Below are positions 40,869 to 51,474 of a stretch of 64,000 bases of DNA, piece by piece. The position numbers were made by a program, and so were the translations under genes. Location: the NCBI RefSeq assembly GCF_000019085.1, contig NC_010321.1, positions 2,270,001 to 2,334,000 on the forward strand. The letters run 5' to 3'. The notes beneath the pieces were generated by a model, which was not told where the DNA came from, did no database searches, and worked only from the letters and a program-made list of their open reading frames with translations. The DNA is from Thermoanaerobacter pseudethanolicus ATCC 33223. GTDB taxonomy: Bacteria; Bacillota; Thermoanaerobacteria; Thermoanaerobacterales; Thermoanaerobacteraceae. The first letter of the stretch is position 1. Every line of letters begins with the position of its first letter.

Positions 40869-41222
40869 TTGAGTAATATTAACTTGCTTGATACATCTCT
40901 TATGAGAGCTTTGATGGATGAAACAATCCCTTTTCACGATATTATGAATGCATTTGGTATAAGGACACATATAGTGTTTAATTTACCCGCATCGGTGCTG
41001 GGGTTTACATATGTAAGCAGAAGAGGAAACTATCATCTACTCCTTAACGGAAATATAAACTACAACACGCAGGTTAAAACTTTCCTCCATGAGATACAGC
41101 ATATACTGAATGACATGCCACGCTGTGGATACATTATAGGACTTAACATGGAGCATTTAAAATTGGAAGATGAAGCAGATAAAGTATCGAGACAACTGTT
41201 TAGATATTTAGTAAAGAGTTAA
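40869..41222 (+). CDS. ImmA/IrrE-type metallopeptidase
   Basis: A 117-residue protein with the zinc-binding motif TFLHEIQHILND (HExxH, about 74-85) of the ImmA/IrrE family. EDEADKVSRQLFRYL downstream may supply the third ligand. It starts at TTG, behind AAGGGGG. Its likely substrate is the repressor encoded immediately upstream, which would link induction to cell signals or DNA damage. It is shorter than IrrE and close to ICEBs1 ImmA in size. Confidence 0.85.
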   Translation: MSNINLLDTSLMRALMDETIPFHDIMNAFGIRTHIVFNLPASVLGFTYVSRRGNYHLLLNGNINYNTQVKTFLHEIQHILNDMPRCGYIIGLNMEHLKLEDEADKVSRQLFRYLVKS

Positions 41223-41247
41223 TCTTTGTAGAAAAAGGGGGGCTTCT

Positions 41248-42015
41248 ATGAATGGAAACTATATTAAACCTTTTATTAGTGACAATGTAAGTTGTTCACT
41301 TTACCTTGGAAGAAATGCAGGCGAAAGGATAAAAAATTATATTAAAAACGCAAAAAAGTCAATAAAAATTTTTTCTCCTTATTTTAGCGAGGAATTAATT
41401 GACTTATTATTAGAAAAAACAGAAAGTATAAAAGATATAAAGTTAATTTCTTCATTTAAAATTAGTGATTTATATAACCCTATGAATTCCAACTTATTGA
41501 GAAAGATAATTTTACAGAAGCGCCATATAGACGAAGATTCTGTAAATAAGCGAAAAAGCCTGTATTATTTTACAATGGCTATAGCTATTATACTTGTTCT
41601 CTATATTATAGTTTCTGCTGTTCTTTTAAGTACTAAAAATATTAATCTCTTTACTTCAACTCCATTAATTTATTTTTTACTTGCAATCATAATTTTATTT
41701 CTAAGAAAAAAAATTATTTCTACCAGAATATATACTTACACGTATTATACCCCTTTCTTTGTTAAATTTATAAATGATAGTAATATTTTCTTACACTATA
41801 AACTTTACATAATCGATGATTCATATGCCTTCTTGGGATCTTTAAATTTTACGTCTTCCGGATTTTTTAAAAATTATGAATCATGTATAACTATAAGCGA
41901 TGAAAATATAGTAAAAGCTCTTTCCGAATACTTCGAATATATAGCTAATAGTCAAATCAATGAAATTGATATTTCATCTTTAGGACACAGGCTTTACAAT
42001 GAACCTATTAATTAA
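41248..42015 (+). CDS. Phospholipase-D-like protein with two membrane helices
   Basis: A 255-residue protein. An N-terminal PLD-like part (KNAKKSIKIFSPYFSEELIDLLLEK) is separated from a C-terminal HKD motif (HYKLYIIDDSYAFLGSLNFTSSG, about 187-209) by two hydrophobic helices (about 105-152). Only one complete HKD motif is visible, so activity would need a dimer. PLD folds include phospholipases and nucleases. Its place between the ImmA-like protease and integrase suggests a cargo gene of the element. AAGGGGGG precedes the ATG. Confidence 0.75.
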   Translation: MNGNYIKPFISDNVSCSLYLGRNAGERIKNYIKNAKKSIKIFSPYFSEELIDLLLEKTESIKDIKLISSFKISDLYNPMNSNLLRKIILQKRHIDEDSVNKRKSLYYFTMAIAIILVLYIIVSAVLLSTKNINLFTSTPLIYFLLAIIILFLRKKIISTRIYTYTYYTPFFVKFINDSNIFLHYKLYIIDDSYAFLGSLNFTSSGFFKNYESCITISDENIVKALSEYFEYIANSQINEIDISSLGHRLYNEPIN

Positions 42016-42042
42016 ACTTTAAATCTATAGGGAGGTATTACC

Positions 42043-43161
42043 ATGAGGGGACATATAAGAAAAAGAGGATCTACATATTCAATTGTTGTAGATATAGGAA
42101 GAGATGAAAATGGAAAGAGGAAGCAGAAGTGGATAAGCGGGTTTAAAACAAAAAAAGAGGCTGAAAAAGCGCTAGCAGAAATTATAGCTAAAATTGAAAA
42201 AAACGAATTAGAACTTACGAATCTGACATTAGGACAGTTTTTGAATAAATGGTATGAAACGCATTGCGAACTAAAGCTTGCACCTAAAACTTTAAAATCG
42301 TATAAAGAGCTTATTGAGCTGTATTTTAAGCCTTATTTAGGAGATATAGAGCTTACTAAACTAAAGCCTGTAATGATCCAAAACTACTACAATAAACTAA
42401 AAGAGTTAGGACTATCTGACACCACAATTAATTATCACCATAGAGTTTTAAAATCCGCTTTAAAAAAAGCTGTAGTGTGGCAGCTTATCTCTAAAAATCC
42501 CTGCGACTATGTTGAACCTCCAAAAAAGAATAAAAACGAAATAACAGTATGGAGCATAAATGATGTAAAAAAAGCAAAAGAAATTTTTAAAGATACACCA
42601 ATTTATTTACACTTTATGCTAGCTCTATATACAGGAATGCGTATTGGTGAGATTTGCGGTTTGAAATGGGAAGATATTGATTTCAATAATAAAACGTGTA
42701 CTGTAAAAAGGCAGTACCAGCAAGTAGGGGGGAAAGAAATTATAAAAGAACCTAAAAGTGAAACAAGCATAAGAGTTATTCCACTGCACAGCGATGTCAT
42801 AGAAGTCTTAAAAGAAGAAAAGAAAAAGCAATTACAGAATCGAATGCTGTTAGGAGAAAAATATAATAAGAAGTACGAGGGTTATATTAGTGTATGGGAA
42901 GATGGAAGAATGAAAACACCCGAATATGTAAGCAAGAAATTTAGTAAAATACTAAAAGCATACCCTGAACTGCCTCAGATAAGATTTCACGACCTTAGAC
43001 ACAGCTGTGCAAGCTTTTTGGTACAGGCTGGCGTACCAATGAAAGTTGTATCTGAAATTTTGGGACATTCACAGATAGGGATTACAATGGATTTATACTC
43101 ACATGTTCTACTGGACAGTAAAAAAGAGGCAATAAAAAAATTGGAGGAATACCTCCAGTAA
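42043..43161 (+). CDS. int: Tyrosine recombinase, element integrase
   Basis: A 372-residue phage/ICE-type integrase. It has an N-terminal AP2-like arm-binding domain (RGSTYSIVVDIGRDENGKRK), a SAM-like core-binding domain (about 60-160) and a catalytic domain. The catalytic Arg is in TGMRIGEICGLKWEDIDF, the HxLRH in FHDLRHSCASF, the second His in LGHSQIGITMD and the Tyr nucleophile in LYSHV. GGGAGG precedes the ATG. It ends 75 nt from the 3' end of tRNA-Thr and points at it, the usual position for an integrase acting on that tRNA. Confidence 0.95.
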   Translation: MRGHIRKRGSTYSIVVDIGRDENGKRKQKWISGFKTKKEAEKALAEIIAKIEKNELELTNLTLGQFLNKWYETHCELKLAPKTLKSYKELIELYFKPYLGDIELTKLKPVMIQNYYNKLKELGLSDTTINYHHRVLKSALKKAVVWQLISKNPCDYVEPPKKNKNEITVWSINDVKKAKEIFKDTPIYLHFMLALYTGMRIGEICGLKWEDIDFNNKTCTVKRQYQQVGGKEIIKEPKSETSIRVIPLHSDVIEVLKEEKKKQLQNRMLLGEKYNKKYEGYISVWEDGRMKTPEYVSKKFSKILKAYPELPQIRFHDLRHSCASFLVQAGVPMKVVSEILGHSQIGITMDLYSHVLLDSKKEAIKKLEEYLQ

Positions 43162-43236
43162 TTTTTTTATTTACTTTCTTACATTTATTGGATGTTTGCA
43201 AAATGTTTGCAAATCACAGTATTAAGATTAAAAAAA

Positions 43237-43312
43237 TGGAGCTGGCGAAAGGACTTGAACCTTCAACCTGCTGATTACAAGTCAGCTGCTCTGCCTATTG
43301 AGCTACGCCAGC
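43237..43312 (-). tRNA. tRNA-Thr (anticodon TGT), likely integration site
   Basis: A 76-nt tRNA with acceptor stem GCTGGCG/CGCCAGC, anticodon loop CTTGTAA (anticodon TGT), T-loop GGTTCAAGTCC and an encoded CCA. Its 3' end faces the integrase gene, so its 3' half probably holds the attachment core. I did not find a second copy of that 3' end within the window. Confidence 0.95.
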
Positions 43313-43349
43313 ACCTTTATTAGCTATCCAATTGTCCTGACATTTATAT

Positions 43350-43378
43350 ATTATACTTAGAGCAACAGTATATGTCAA
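43350..43378 (-). promoter_or_regulatory. Consensus promoter of tRNA-Thr
   Basis: On the minus strand a perfect TTGACA, a 17-nt spacer and a perfect TATAAT lie about 38 nt upstream of the mature tRNA 5' end. Confidence 0.9.
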
Positions 43379-43403
43379 GCTTTTTAAAAAATTTTTTTGC
43401 CCT

Positions 43404-45197
43404 TTACTTATGGCGATCGAGAAAATCCAAAATAGCTGTGTACACCTTTATTTCATTAGCTTTTTTGGAAAAGCCATGGCCTTCATCTGGTAGTACAATG
43501 TACTCTACATCCCTACCCTTTGACCTTAAAGCTTCTACAATTTGGTCTGACTCTGCTTTCACTACACGAGGGTCATTAGCCCCCTGCACCACTAACATAG
43601 GTTTTGTCATGTTTTCTAAATAAGTGATGGGGGAATCTTTAATTAAACGTTCTTTGTCTTTTACAGGGTCTCCCAACCATCTTTCCATCATAGGCTTCCA
43701 ATGGGGTGGCACAGATTCTGCGAAAGTAATTAAATTGCTGACTCCAAAAATGTCAACAAAGGCTTTAAATTTGTCTGCATGCCTTCCGTGTAACAGAAGG
43801 GTCATATACCCTCCATAACTTCCCCCAACTACAAATATTTTATCTTTGTCAATTTTCCCTGTCTCAATAAGCCAATCTATCCCTGCAATTATATCCTTTC
43901 GTGGTCCTTCTCCCCAATCTCTTTCTACTAGTTGAGTAAAGGTTTTACCATATCCTGTGCTCCCTCTGAAATTTGGAGCAAATATGCGATACCCATAAGC
44001 TAATAAGAGTTGGAAAAATGGGCGGAAAAACTTTCTTTCAGCAGCTTGCGGTCCACCATGTGGCCAAAGAACTGTGTATCCATTGTCTATATCAGCTAGA
44101 GGTTTAAAAAACAATGCCTGTATCCTTTTGCCATCAAAACTTGTATATTCTAAAACTTCTGGCTCCACCAATAATTCTTTTGGGATACCGGGCAACCTAT
44201 TTTGGGTAATAGGTTCCCACTCTCTACCTTCTACCAGTCTGTATATGTTGTGAATGGTTGTGGCACTTCGGCCTAATACGTATATCGTGCCTTTTTTAGA
44301 AACCTCCAATTGGTCTATTACCGAAACTGGCAAGGGTATTTTTTCTAACCTTTGGTCATCTAAATAAAAGCGATACAAAAGGTCTTCAACACCTTTTTCT
44401 GCTTGAAGTATGATACTGCTACTTTCTCTGTGAAACTTTGCTTCCACAAAAGAGACATCGGGTATTTCTAAAATTTTGCGAAAAGCTTTGTCTTTTATTG
44501 AAAACATCGCAAGATATGTAAAATCAGACTCATAGTCTGTCAAAAAATATATTGTGTCCTTGTCTACAAAAAGAGGACTTCTGGTTATGTGAATTTTTTG
44601 TGGATCAGGAACAAGTGGCAAAGTTTCTGTCTCAGTCATCACCATTGCTACAGCATAGGTGTTGGCAAAACCTTTTATTATCACAAATCGGGTGTCGTCG
44701 TCAGACACTGCAGCAAGGTATGTAGCCCCTTCTGATCCTTCGTACAATCTTCTTTCTTGCTTTTTTTCAATATCGTATACATATCCATTCAAATAAGTAG
44801 GATTTTCCTTGCTTGAAACGTAATACAAAAGTTTTCCTTTTTCATTTAAATGTGAAAAATAGTATTTGTCCTGATCTTTAGATTCCTCAAACAAAGGCGT
44901 AAGTTCTCCCCCTATTAAAGGCAATGCGTATATTTTGTAGTTTTCATCCCCATCTTTATCAAATCCCGCAAGTATATATCTCCCTTTTGGGTCAAATTTA
45001 ATAAAGGAAGTGCTTTGCCCGATGCTCGTTAATGGATACGGATAATAGGAAGTTTCAAGGTCAATAGCCCACAAATTAAAAGCACCGTTTAAATTGGCAC
45101 TCATTACAAGCTTAGAATCGTCGGGCGAAACCTCAAAAGCTTGAATTATGTATGCCCCCAAATATTCCTTAGCAGTAGGCTTTTTAAACTCAAACAA
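43404..45197 (-). CDS. S9 family peptidase (acylaminoacyl-peptidase-like)
   Basis: A 597-residue serine peptidase. Residues about 1-340 form a beta-propeller (for example [15 protein letters not shown]) and about 350-597 the alpha/beta-hydrolase domain. The catalytic triad is in [13 protein letters not shown] (Ser), QGANDPRV (Asp) and PDEGHGF (His). It starts at TTG, 8 nt after AAGGGGG. No signal peptide is seen, so it probably trims peptides in the cytoplasm. It lies downstream of purA on the same strand, separated by a terminator. Confidence 0.93.
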   Translation of the reverse strand: MFEFKKPTAKEYLGAYIIQAFEVSPDDSKLVMSANLNGAFNLWAIDLETSYYPYPLTSIGQSTSFIKFDPKGRYILAGFDKDGDENYKIYALPLIGGELTPLFEESKDQDKYYFSHLNEKGKLLYYVSSKENPTYLNGYVYDIEKKQERRLYEGSEGATYLAAVSDDDTRFVIIKGFANTYAVAMVMTETETLPLVPDPQKIHITRSPLFVDKDTIYFLTDYESDFTYLAMFSIKDKAFRKILEIPDVSFVEAKFHRESSSIILQAEKGVEDLLYRFYLDDQRLEKIPLPVSVIDQLEVSKKGTIYVLGRSATTIHNIYRLVEGREWEPITQNRLPGIPKELLVEPEVLEYTSFDGKRIQALFFKPLADIDNGYTVLWPHGGPQAAERKFFRPFFQLLLAYGYRIFAPNFRGSTGYGKTFTQLVERDWGEGPRKDIIAGIDWLIETGKIDKDKIFVVGGSYGGYMTLLLHGRHADKFKAFVDIFGVSNLITFAESVPPHWKPMMERWLGDPVKDKERLIKDSPITYLENMTKPMLVVQGANDPRVVKAESDQIVEALRSKGRDVEYIVLPDEGHGFSKKANEIKVYTAILDFLDRHK

Positions 45198-45268
45198 TTT
45201 GCAATCCCCCTTTTAGTTAAACCTTTATATTTAAAATATACCATTTAAGGTTGTTACAGTCAACAAAC

Positions 45269-46589
<1,321 letters not shown>

Positions 46590-47972
46590 TTATTTAACTC
46601 TTTCCAATATTTCTCTTGCAACTACAACGCCAGATACAGAGGCTTGTGCCAGTCCCCGTGTAATGCCTGCTCCATCTCCCGCCGCAAATAGATTTTGAAT
46701 TTGCGTTTCAAATTTGTCAGTAAGCTTTACTCGTGAGGAATAAAACTTTACCTCAACACCGTATAAAAGTGTATGTTTAGAATATACCCCTGGAGATACT
46801 TTGTCCAAAGCTTGCAACATCTCAATAATTGACTGCAAAAATCTATAAGGTAACACCAAGCTTAAATCTCCTGGCGTTGCATCTTTTAAAGTTGGTTCCA
46901 CAAGGCCTCTCTTAATCCTTTCTGGAGTAGAACGCCTTCCCGCTAGTAAGTCCCCTAATCTTTGCACAATCACTCCATCTCCTAACATATTGGCAAGTTC
47001 TGCTATATAACGACCATATTCTATGGGTCTATTAAAAGGATGGGTAAATTCTTTGCTAACAAGTATTGCAAAATTTGTATTGTCTGTTTTTATATCTTTG
47101 TAGCTATGTCCATTTACTGTTTTAATTCCATTATTATTTTCTATCACAACTTTACCATAAGGATTCATACAAAAAGTCCTTACCCTGTCATCAAAAGACT
47201 TAGAATAATATATAAATTTCGATTCGTATATTTCCTTTGTTATATCTTCCATGACAACAGCAGGAATTTCTACTCTCACTCCTATATCAACAGCGTTATT
47301 TTTTGTTTCCAATCCGATTCTGTCAGCTTCTCTTTTGAACCATTCAGCACCTTCTCTTCCAGGTACAACAACTATATATTCCCCGTAATATTTTTCTCCT
47401 TTTTCTGTAACTACCCCTTTTGCCTTGCCATTTTCTACAATTATCTCAGCAACAGGTGTCTCTGTTTTAATCTCCACCTTTTGCCCAATATAATCTCTCA
47501 TGTTTTTTATAATGTCAAAGCATTTTTCTGTACCTAAATGTTTTATCACTGCAGGAATCAATTTTAAATCTGCAGCTTGAGCTCTTTTTTCTATTTCTCT
47601 GATTTTTTCTCTATCTGTACCGTGAACTTCTGTTGTCCCTCCAAATTTTACGTATATCCTGTCGACATAATTTATAAGGTCGTTAAGCTGCGACTTAGAC
47701 ATGTATTCATCTAAAACCCCACCAAACTCTGATGTCAAAGTCAGTTTCCCATCACTAAATGCCCCTGCGCCCCCTATTCCAGAAGTAATAGCGCAGGGTT
47801 TACAATTAGCACACTTTGAGCCATAGACATTAATAGGGCAAATTCTTTTTTGTATATCTTTCCCTTTTTCTAACAGCAATATATTTAATCCATCTTTTTT
47901 ATCGATTAGTTCTAAGGCAGTGAAAAGTCCCGCAGGACCTCCTCCAATGATAATGACGTCGTACACTCTCAT
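46590..47972 (-). CDS. FAD-dependent dehydrogenase (COG2509-like)
   Basis: A 460-residue flavoprotein with an N-terminal FAD-binding motif (DVIIIGGGPAGLFTALEL). A cysteine-rich stretch CPINVYGSKCANCKPC (about 45-60) follows and GIGGAGAFSDGKLTL comes next, a pattern typical of the COG2509 uncharacterised dehydrogenases. The C-terminus has the FAD-contacting LFAAGDGAGITRGLAQA. Physiological substrate unknown. AAAAGGGG lies before the ATG. The gene precedes purA by 16 nt. Confidence 0.88.
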   Translation of the reverse strand: MRVYDVIIIGGGPAGLFTALELIDKKDGLNILLLEKGKDIQKRICPINVYGSKCANCKPCAITSGIGGAGAFSDGKLTLTSEFGGVLDEYMSKSQLNDLINYVDRIYVKFGGTTEVHGTDREKIREIEKRAQAADLKLIPAVIKHLGTEKCFDIIKNMRDYIGQKVEIKTETPVAEIIVENGKAKGVVTEKGEKYYGEYIVVVPGREGAEWFKREADRIGLETKNNAVDIGVRVEIPAVVMEDITKEIYESKFIYYSKSFDDRVRTFCMNPYGKVVIENNNGIKTVNGHSYKDIKTDNTNFAILVSKEFTHPFNRPIEYGRYIAELANMLGDGVIVQRLGDLLAGRRSTPERIKRGLVEPTLKDATPGDLSLVLPYRFLQSIIEMLQALDKVSPGVYSKHTLLYGVEVKFYSSRVKLTDKFETQIQNLFAAGDGAGITRGLAQASVSGVVVAREILERVK

Positions 47973-48138
47973 AAAGATAACCCCTTTTACTTAGTATATG
48001 AAAAACAAAAGCCCGTAATATATATTACCAGAAAAAAAAGCACAAATCAATTAAAATGCGAATTTTATTTTTAAAATTATATTAAAAGTTCGCCTTTGTC
48101 CACAAAAATTTTTATATATTTTGTAAACAATAAAAAAT

Positions 48139-48168
48139 AAAAAGACAGGCTTTTTTAGCTCTGTCTTA
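48139..48168 (-). terminator. Terminator of the chemotaxis receptor gene
   Basis: On the minus strand AAGACAG pairs with CTGTCTT and TTTATTTTTT follows, 10 nt after the receptor stop codon. The 47973-48138 stretch holds nothing else I can name. Confidence 0.85.
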
Positions 48169-48177
48169 ATTTCATTT

Positions 48178-49425
48178 TTATAATGAGACAACAAATTTTG
48201 ACAATATATTTTCAAGAGCAGTAACTGACTTTAATAGATTTTCCGAACTTTCCTTTATCTCATTTATAAACTTCATGTGCTCTTCTGTAGATGCGGCAAC
48301 TTCTTCAGTGGACGCAGCAGTCTCTTCTGACACTGCTGTAATATTTGCTATAGATCCTATTATTTCATCTTTATACCCTGAAAGTTCCATCATCGCATTA
48401 TTTAACATATGTATATTTTCCGTAATAGTATCTATTGAACTCTTGATCTCATTAAAAGCAGCATATGTAGTTTCCACATGATGTGCTTGGTCCTCCGCAA
48501 TTTCCTTTACCAAATTTGCTTTTTCAACTGTCTTGTCTGTCTTTTGCTCTATTTCACTTATAATCTTGGCTATTTCACTTGCAGCTTGTCTTGATTGTTC
48601 TGCTAAATTTCGAACTTCTTCTGCAACAACTGCAAACCCACGACCTGCCTCACCAGCTCTTGCTGCCTCAATAGCAGCATTTAAGGCAAGCAAATTGGTC
48701 TGGTCTGCAATTCCCGTTATCACTTCTATAATCTTTTCAATATGGTGAGAATTTGCTTGCAATTCATTTATCGCACTAACAACTTCATCAATTGACTCTT
48801 TTGTAACATCAGTTTTTTCTTTCAAAGAATTTACTGTGTGCATGCCATTTTGACTAAGCTTATCAGCATTTATAGTAGACTCTTCTACGGCTTTGAAAAA
48901 TTTAGCGGAATTATCAATACTATTCCCAATATTCTGCACCATATCGGCTGCATTAGAAGTATCTTTTGCTTGTTCAGAAGCTCCATTTGCAATCTCTTCC
49001 ACTGCCTGAGAAATTTGTTCAAAAGTCATATTCCCTTGTTCAATAGACTTAAAAAGAGCATTTGCTGTATCTTTAGTGCTTTGAGCAAAAGTAGAGACGT
49101 CTTGTAAAATTGCTCTTACATTTTCCATCGTCCTATTAAAAGTCGTTAGTAATGTACCAATCTCATCTTTTCTCATTAAATCTACCTTAGCTGTAAAATC
49201 TCCTTCTTGTGCTTTTTTAAGTTCTTCAATTAATTTTTTAATAGGTCTTGTAATATTTAATGAAATAATTACTGATAAAATTAATGACAAAGCAAAACTA
49301 ACACTTGCTACTGTAACAAAGACATGCATAACTTTATCGTCAACCGCAAAATAATAAATAGCCCCCACCGGTATGGTCGCTACTATAAGAAATGAAATAA
49401 CAAGCCGCCAAAATATGCTTCTCAT
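48178..49425 (-). CDS. Methyl-accepting chemotaxis protein
   Basis: A 415-residue receptor with two closely spaced N-terminal membrane helices (about 8-28 and 33-52), hence almost no external ligand domain. A HAMP domain follows (about 53-105) and then a long cytoplasmic signalling coiled coil. The conserved tip is [31 protein letters not shown] (about 248-278). It would sense a cytoplasmic or membrane-energy signal and control CheA. AAAGGGGGG precedes the ATG. Confidence 0.94.
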   Translation of the reverse strand: MRSIFWRLVISFLIVATIPVGAIYYFAVDDKVMHVFVTVASVSFALSLILSVIISLNITRPIKKLIEELKKAQEGDFTAKVDLMRKDEIGTLLTTFNRTMENVRAILQDVSTFAQSTKDTANALFKSIEQGNMTFEQISQAVEEIANGASEQAKDTSNAADMVQNIGNSIDNSAKFFKAVEESTINADKLSQNGMHTVNSLKEKTDVTKESIDEVVSAINELQANSHHIEKIIEVITGIADQTNLLALNAAIEAARAGEAGRGFAVVAEEVRNLAEQSRQAASEIAKIISEIEQKTDKTVEKANLVKEIAEDQAHHVETTYAAFNEIKSSIDTITENIHMLNNAMMELSGYKDEIIGSIANITAVSEETAASTEEVAASTEEHMKFINEIKESSENLLKSVTALENILSKFVVSL

Positions 49426-49482
49426 ATGTGTTCCCCCCTTTATAGATTATATTTTCACCCCACCACCCTGCTACTTTACACC

Positions 49483-49653
49483 TCACCTACCAATCAATTT
49501 AAGGATGTATTCAAACAATACTCCTCCAAGGTAAATTCCTATAATGCCAGCTATTCCTGGTAATACATTTGGAGCAGGAAGTGGCAATTTCAAAGATGAA
49601 AAAATTAACCCTACAATCATTCCAGTAACTAATGCTAACAATGTTTCTTTCAC
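49483..49653 (-). CDS. XapX-like small membrane protein
   Basis: A 56-residue protein starting at GTG, 5 nt after GAGGTG. It contains two hydrophobic stretches around LKLPLPAPNVLPGIAGIIGI, the proline-rich hallmark of XapX (DUF1427) proteins. Function of the family is not established. It lies just upstream of the chemotaxis receptor gene on the same strand. Confidence 0.8.
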   Translation of the reverse strand: MKETLLALVTGMIVGLIFSSLKLPLPAPNVLPGIAGIIGIYLGGVLFEYILKLIGR

Positions 49654-49780
49654 ATTAACACCTCACTTTATTTTTATCGGTATTTTTATTATTTACTTTA
49701 ACCAATTTTATATTATATCACAATTTTTTGTTATTTGTCAGACGTCTAATCACTTTTTTAGTGAAAATAATATGATATAA

Positions 49781-49812
49781 TAAAAAGGCCTTACCGTTTA
49801 TTGTAAGGCCTT
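49781..49812 (-). terminator. Terminator of the disulfide reductase gene
   Basis: On the minus strand AAGGCCTTAC pairs with GTAAGGCCTT, followed by TTTATTATA. It lies 8 nt after the stop codon. Confidence 0.9.
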
Positions 49813-49819
49813 GGTGCTA

Positions 49820-51178
49820 TCATTCTTTCCCTCTTTGTACTACTGTTGCAGCTTGCTGGAGAGGATCCCACACTGAGTTATATGGAGGTGCATAGGCAAG
49901 GTCCAAAGCTTGAAGGTCATCAATAGTCATACCGTGGAAAAGAGCTGTAGCAAGAACATCAATTCTTTTGTCTACACCGCCACCCCCTGCAATCTGACCT
50001 CCCAAAAGCTTGCGATTATCTCTATGGAAGTGAAGGCGAAGAGTCAAAACTTCATCTTCCCAAGGATAATAATGGCTTATAGGTCGTGCTTTAATAGAAA
50101 CAGTCTGATATGGCACACCTAAAGCATCGCATTCCTTTTCACTTAAACCACTTCTAGCTATTGTGCGATCAAAAACTTTTACAATAGCCGTACCGACAAT
50201 GCCTGCAAATCTTGCATATCCACCCGCCATGTTCACACCGGCAATACGCCCTTGCTTATTAGCCGTAGTACCTAATGGCACATAATCTGGCGCATTTTTT
50301 ATGCGATGAAAATGAGTAGCGCAATCCCCTGCGGCAAAAATATCTGAAATATTTGTTTGTAGGCGTTCATTTACAAGAATCGCATTTCGAGGGCCTAACT
50401 CTATACCAGCTTCTCTGGCAAGCTCACTAACTGGGCGAACTCCTATAGAAATAATGACTAAATCGGCTGGGAAAGAACCATTTTTTGTCACAACTGCCCG
50501 TACTCCCTTTTCATCCCCTTCTAAACCTACAACTTCTTCATTTAAGTACACTTCCACGCCGTGTCGCTTAAGAGTATCCTGTACAATTTCAGCAATAGGA
50601 GCATCAAAAGTCGGAATAAGCTGAGGAGCTAAATCCAAAACTGTAACTTTAAATCCCCTTGTATGTAATGCTTCAGCTGTTTCTAAACCAATATATCCTC
50701 CACCAATGACTACTGCTTTTGTAGGAGTATGCTCTTCAAGCCAAGCTAAAAGCTTTTCTGCATCTCCCATAGTTTTCAATGTGAAAACTCCAGGCAAATC
50801 GCGCCCTTCCCAAGGTGGAACAATTGCTGCACTTCCGGTCCCAATAAGGAGAACATCATAGGGAACTATAATCTCTTCTTTTTCTTGCCTACGATATACA
50901 CGAACTTGTTTGTCTTGTGGCTTAAACTGCAAAACCTCATGATACAACCGCACATCAATATTGTAGCGAGAATGAAAATCCTCAGCAGTACGAGCGATAA
51001 GCTTCTTTTTCTCAGCTACTACTCCCCCTACAAAATAAGGAAGTCCACATTGGGCATAGGAAATAACTCCTTCTTTTTCAAAAACAATGATTTCCCCTTC
51101 CGGGTCTTGTCTTCTAATTTGTGAGGCAGCACTCATTCCAGCAGCATCGCCGCCCACAATTACATATCGTTTTGCCAT
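49820..51178 (-). CDS. CoA-disulfide reductase / NADH oxidase-like flavoprotein
   Basis: A 452-residue pyridine nucleotide-disulfide oxidoreductase. FAD binding is seen in YVIVGGDAAGMSAASQIRR, the single redox cysteine in SYAQCGLPYFVGG (about 40-52), NAD(P)H binding in AVVIGGGYIGLETAEAL, a second FAD contact in DIFAAGDCATH and a dimerisation domain at about 325-440. The single-cysteine motif fits CoA-disulfide reductases or NADH oxidases rather than thioredoxin reductases. Residues look GC-richer in codon use than its neighbours. GGAGGG precedes the ATG. Confidence 0.9.
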   Translation of the reverse strand: MAKRYVIVGGDAAGMSAASQIRRQDPEGEIIVFEKEGVISYAQCGLPYFVGGVVAEKKKLIARTAEDFHSRYNIDVRLYHEVLQFKPQDKQVRVYRRQEKEEIIVPYDVLLIGTGSAAIVPPWEGRDLPGVFTLKTMGDAEKLLAWLEEHTPTKAVVIGGGYIGLETAEALHTRGFKVTVLDLAPQLIPTFDAPIAEIVQDTLKRHGVEVYLNEEVVGLEGDEKGVRAVVTKNGSFPADLVIISIGVRPVSELAREAGIELGPRNAILVNERLQTNISDIFAAGDCATHFHRIKNAPDYVPLGTTANKQGRIAGVNMAGGYARFAGIVGTAIVKVFDRTIARSGLSEKECDALGVPYQTVSIKARPISHYYPWEDEVLTLRLHFHRDNRKLLGGQIAGGGGVDKRIDVLATALFHGMTIDDLQALDLAYAPPYNSVWDPLQQAATVVQRGKE

Positions 51179-51474
51179 GGTTTCCCTCCTTTTATGTACT
51201 CATGTCCACATCTTTATTATACTCTCATACCTTATATTTTTTCAAACTCTTTAAAATTGTGAACTATATCGCCAATAAATTGGCAAGCTTAGTGGTCCCG
51301 ATAAAACCATGTTGAAATTCCCATCATACGCAACTGGGGTGTCCAACCCCACTACTGCTGTGGCAGGTTCCCCTACCCTTTTATTTTAACTATCAAGAAT
51401 AAGTAGTTGTAAGTAATAACTTATGAGGAGGAATTGAGATGGATTACAGCATAAATTTTATTAATCTTAATCGG
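51179..51474. other. Intergenic stretch with an unidentified GC-richer patch
   Basis: At about 51285-51380 the sequence is GC-richer, with small inverted repeats (GGGGT-GTCCA-ACCCC near 51336). I do not recognise it. It could be a degraded insertion sequence. A 15-codon plus-strand reading frame at 51440 behind AGGAGG runs into the end of the peptidase gene and is probably meaningless. Confidence 0.4.

Noticed and set aside
15901-43161. Relaxase, coupling protein or oriT
   Set aside because: I read every gene in this interval for HUH or MOB motifs and for a VirD4/FtsK-type ATPase and saw none. Only VirB4-, CpaF- and ParA-type ATPases are present. A profile search could still find a divergent one.
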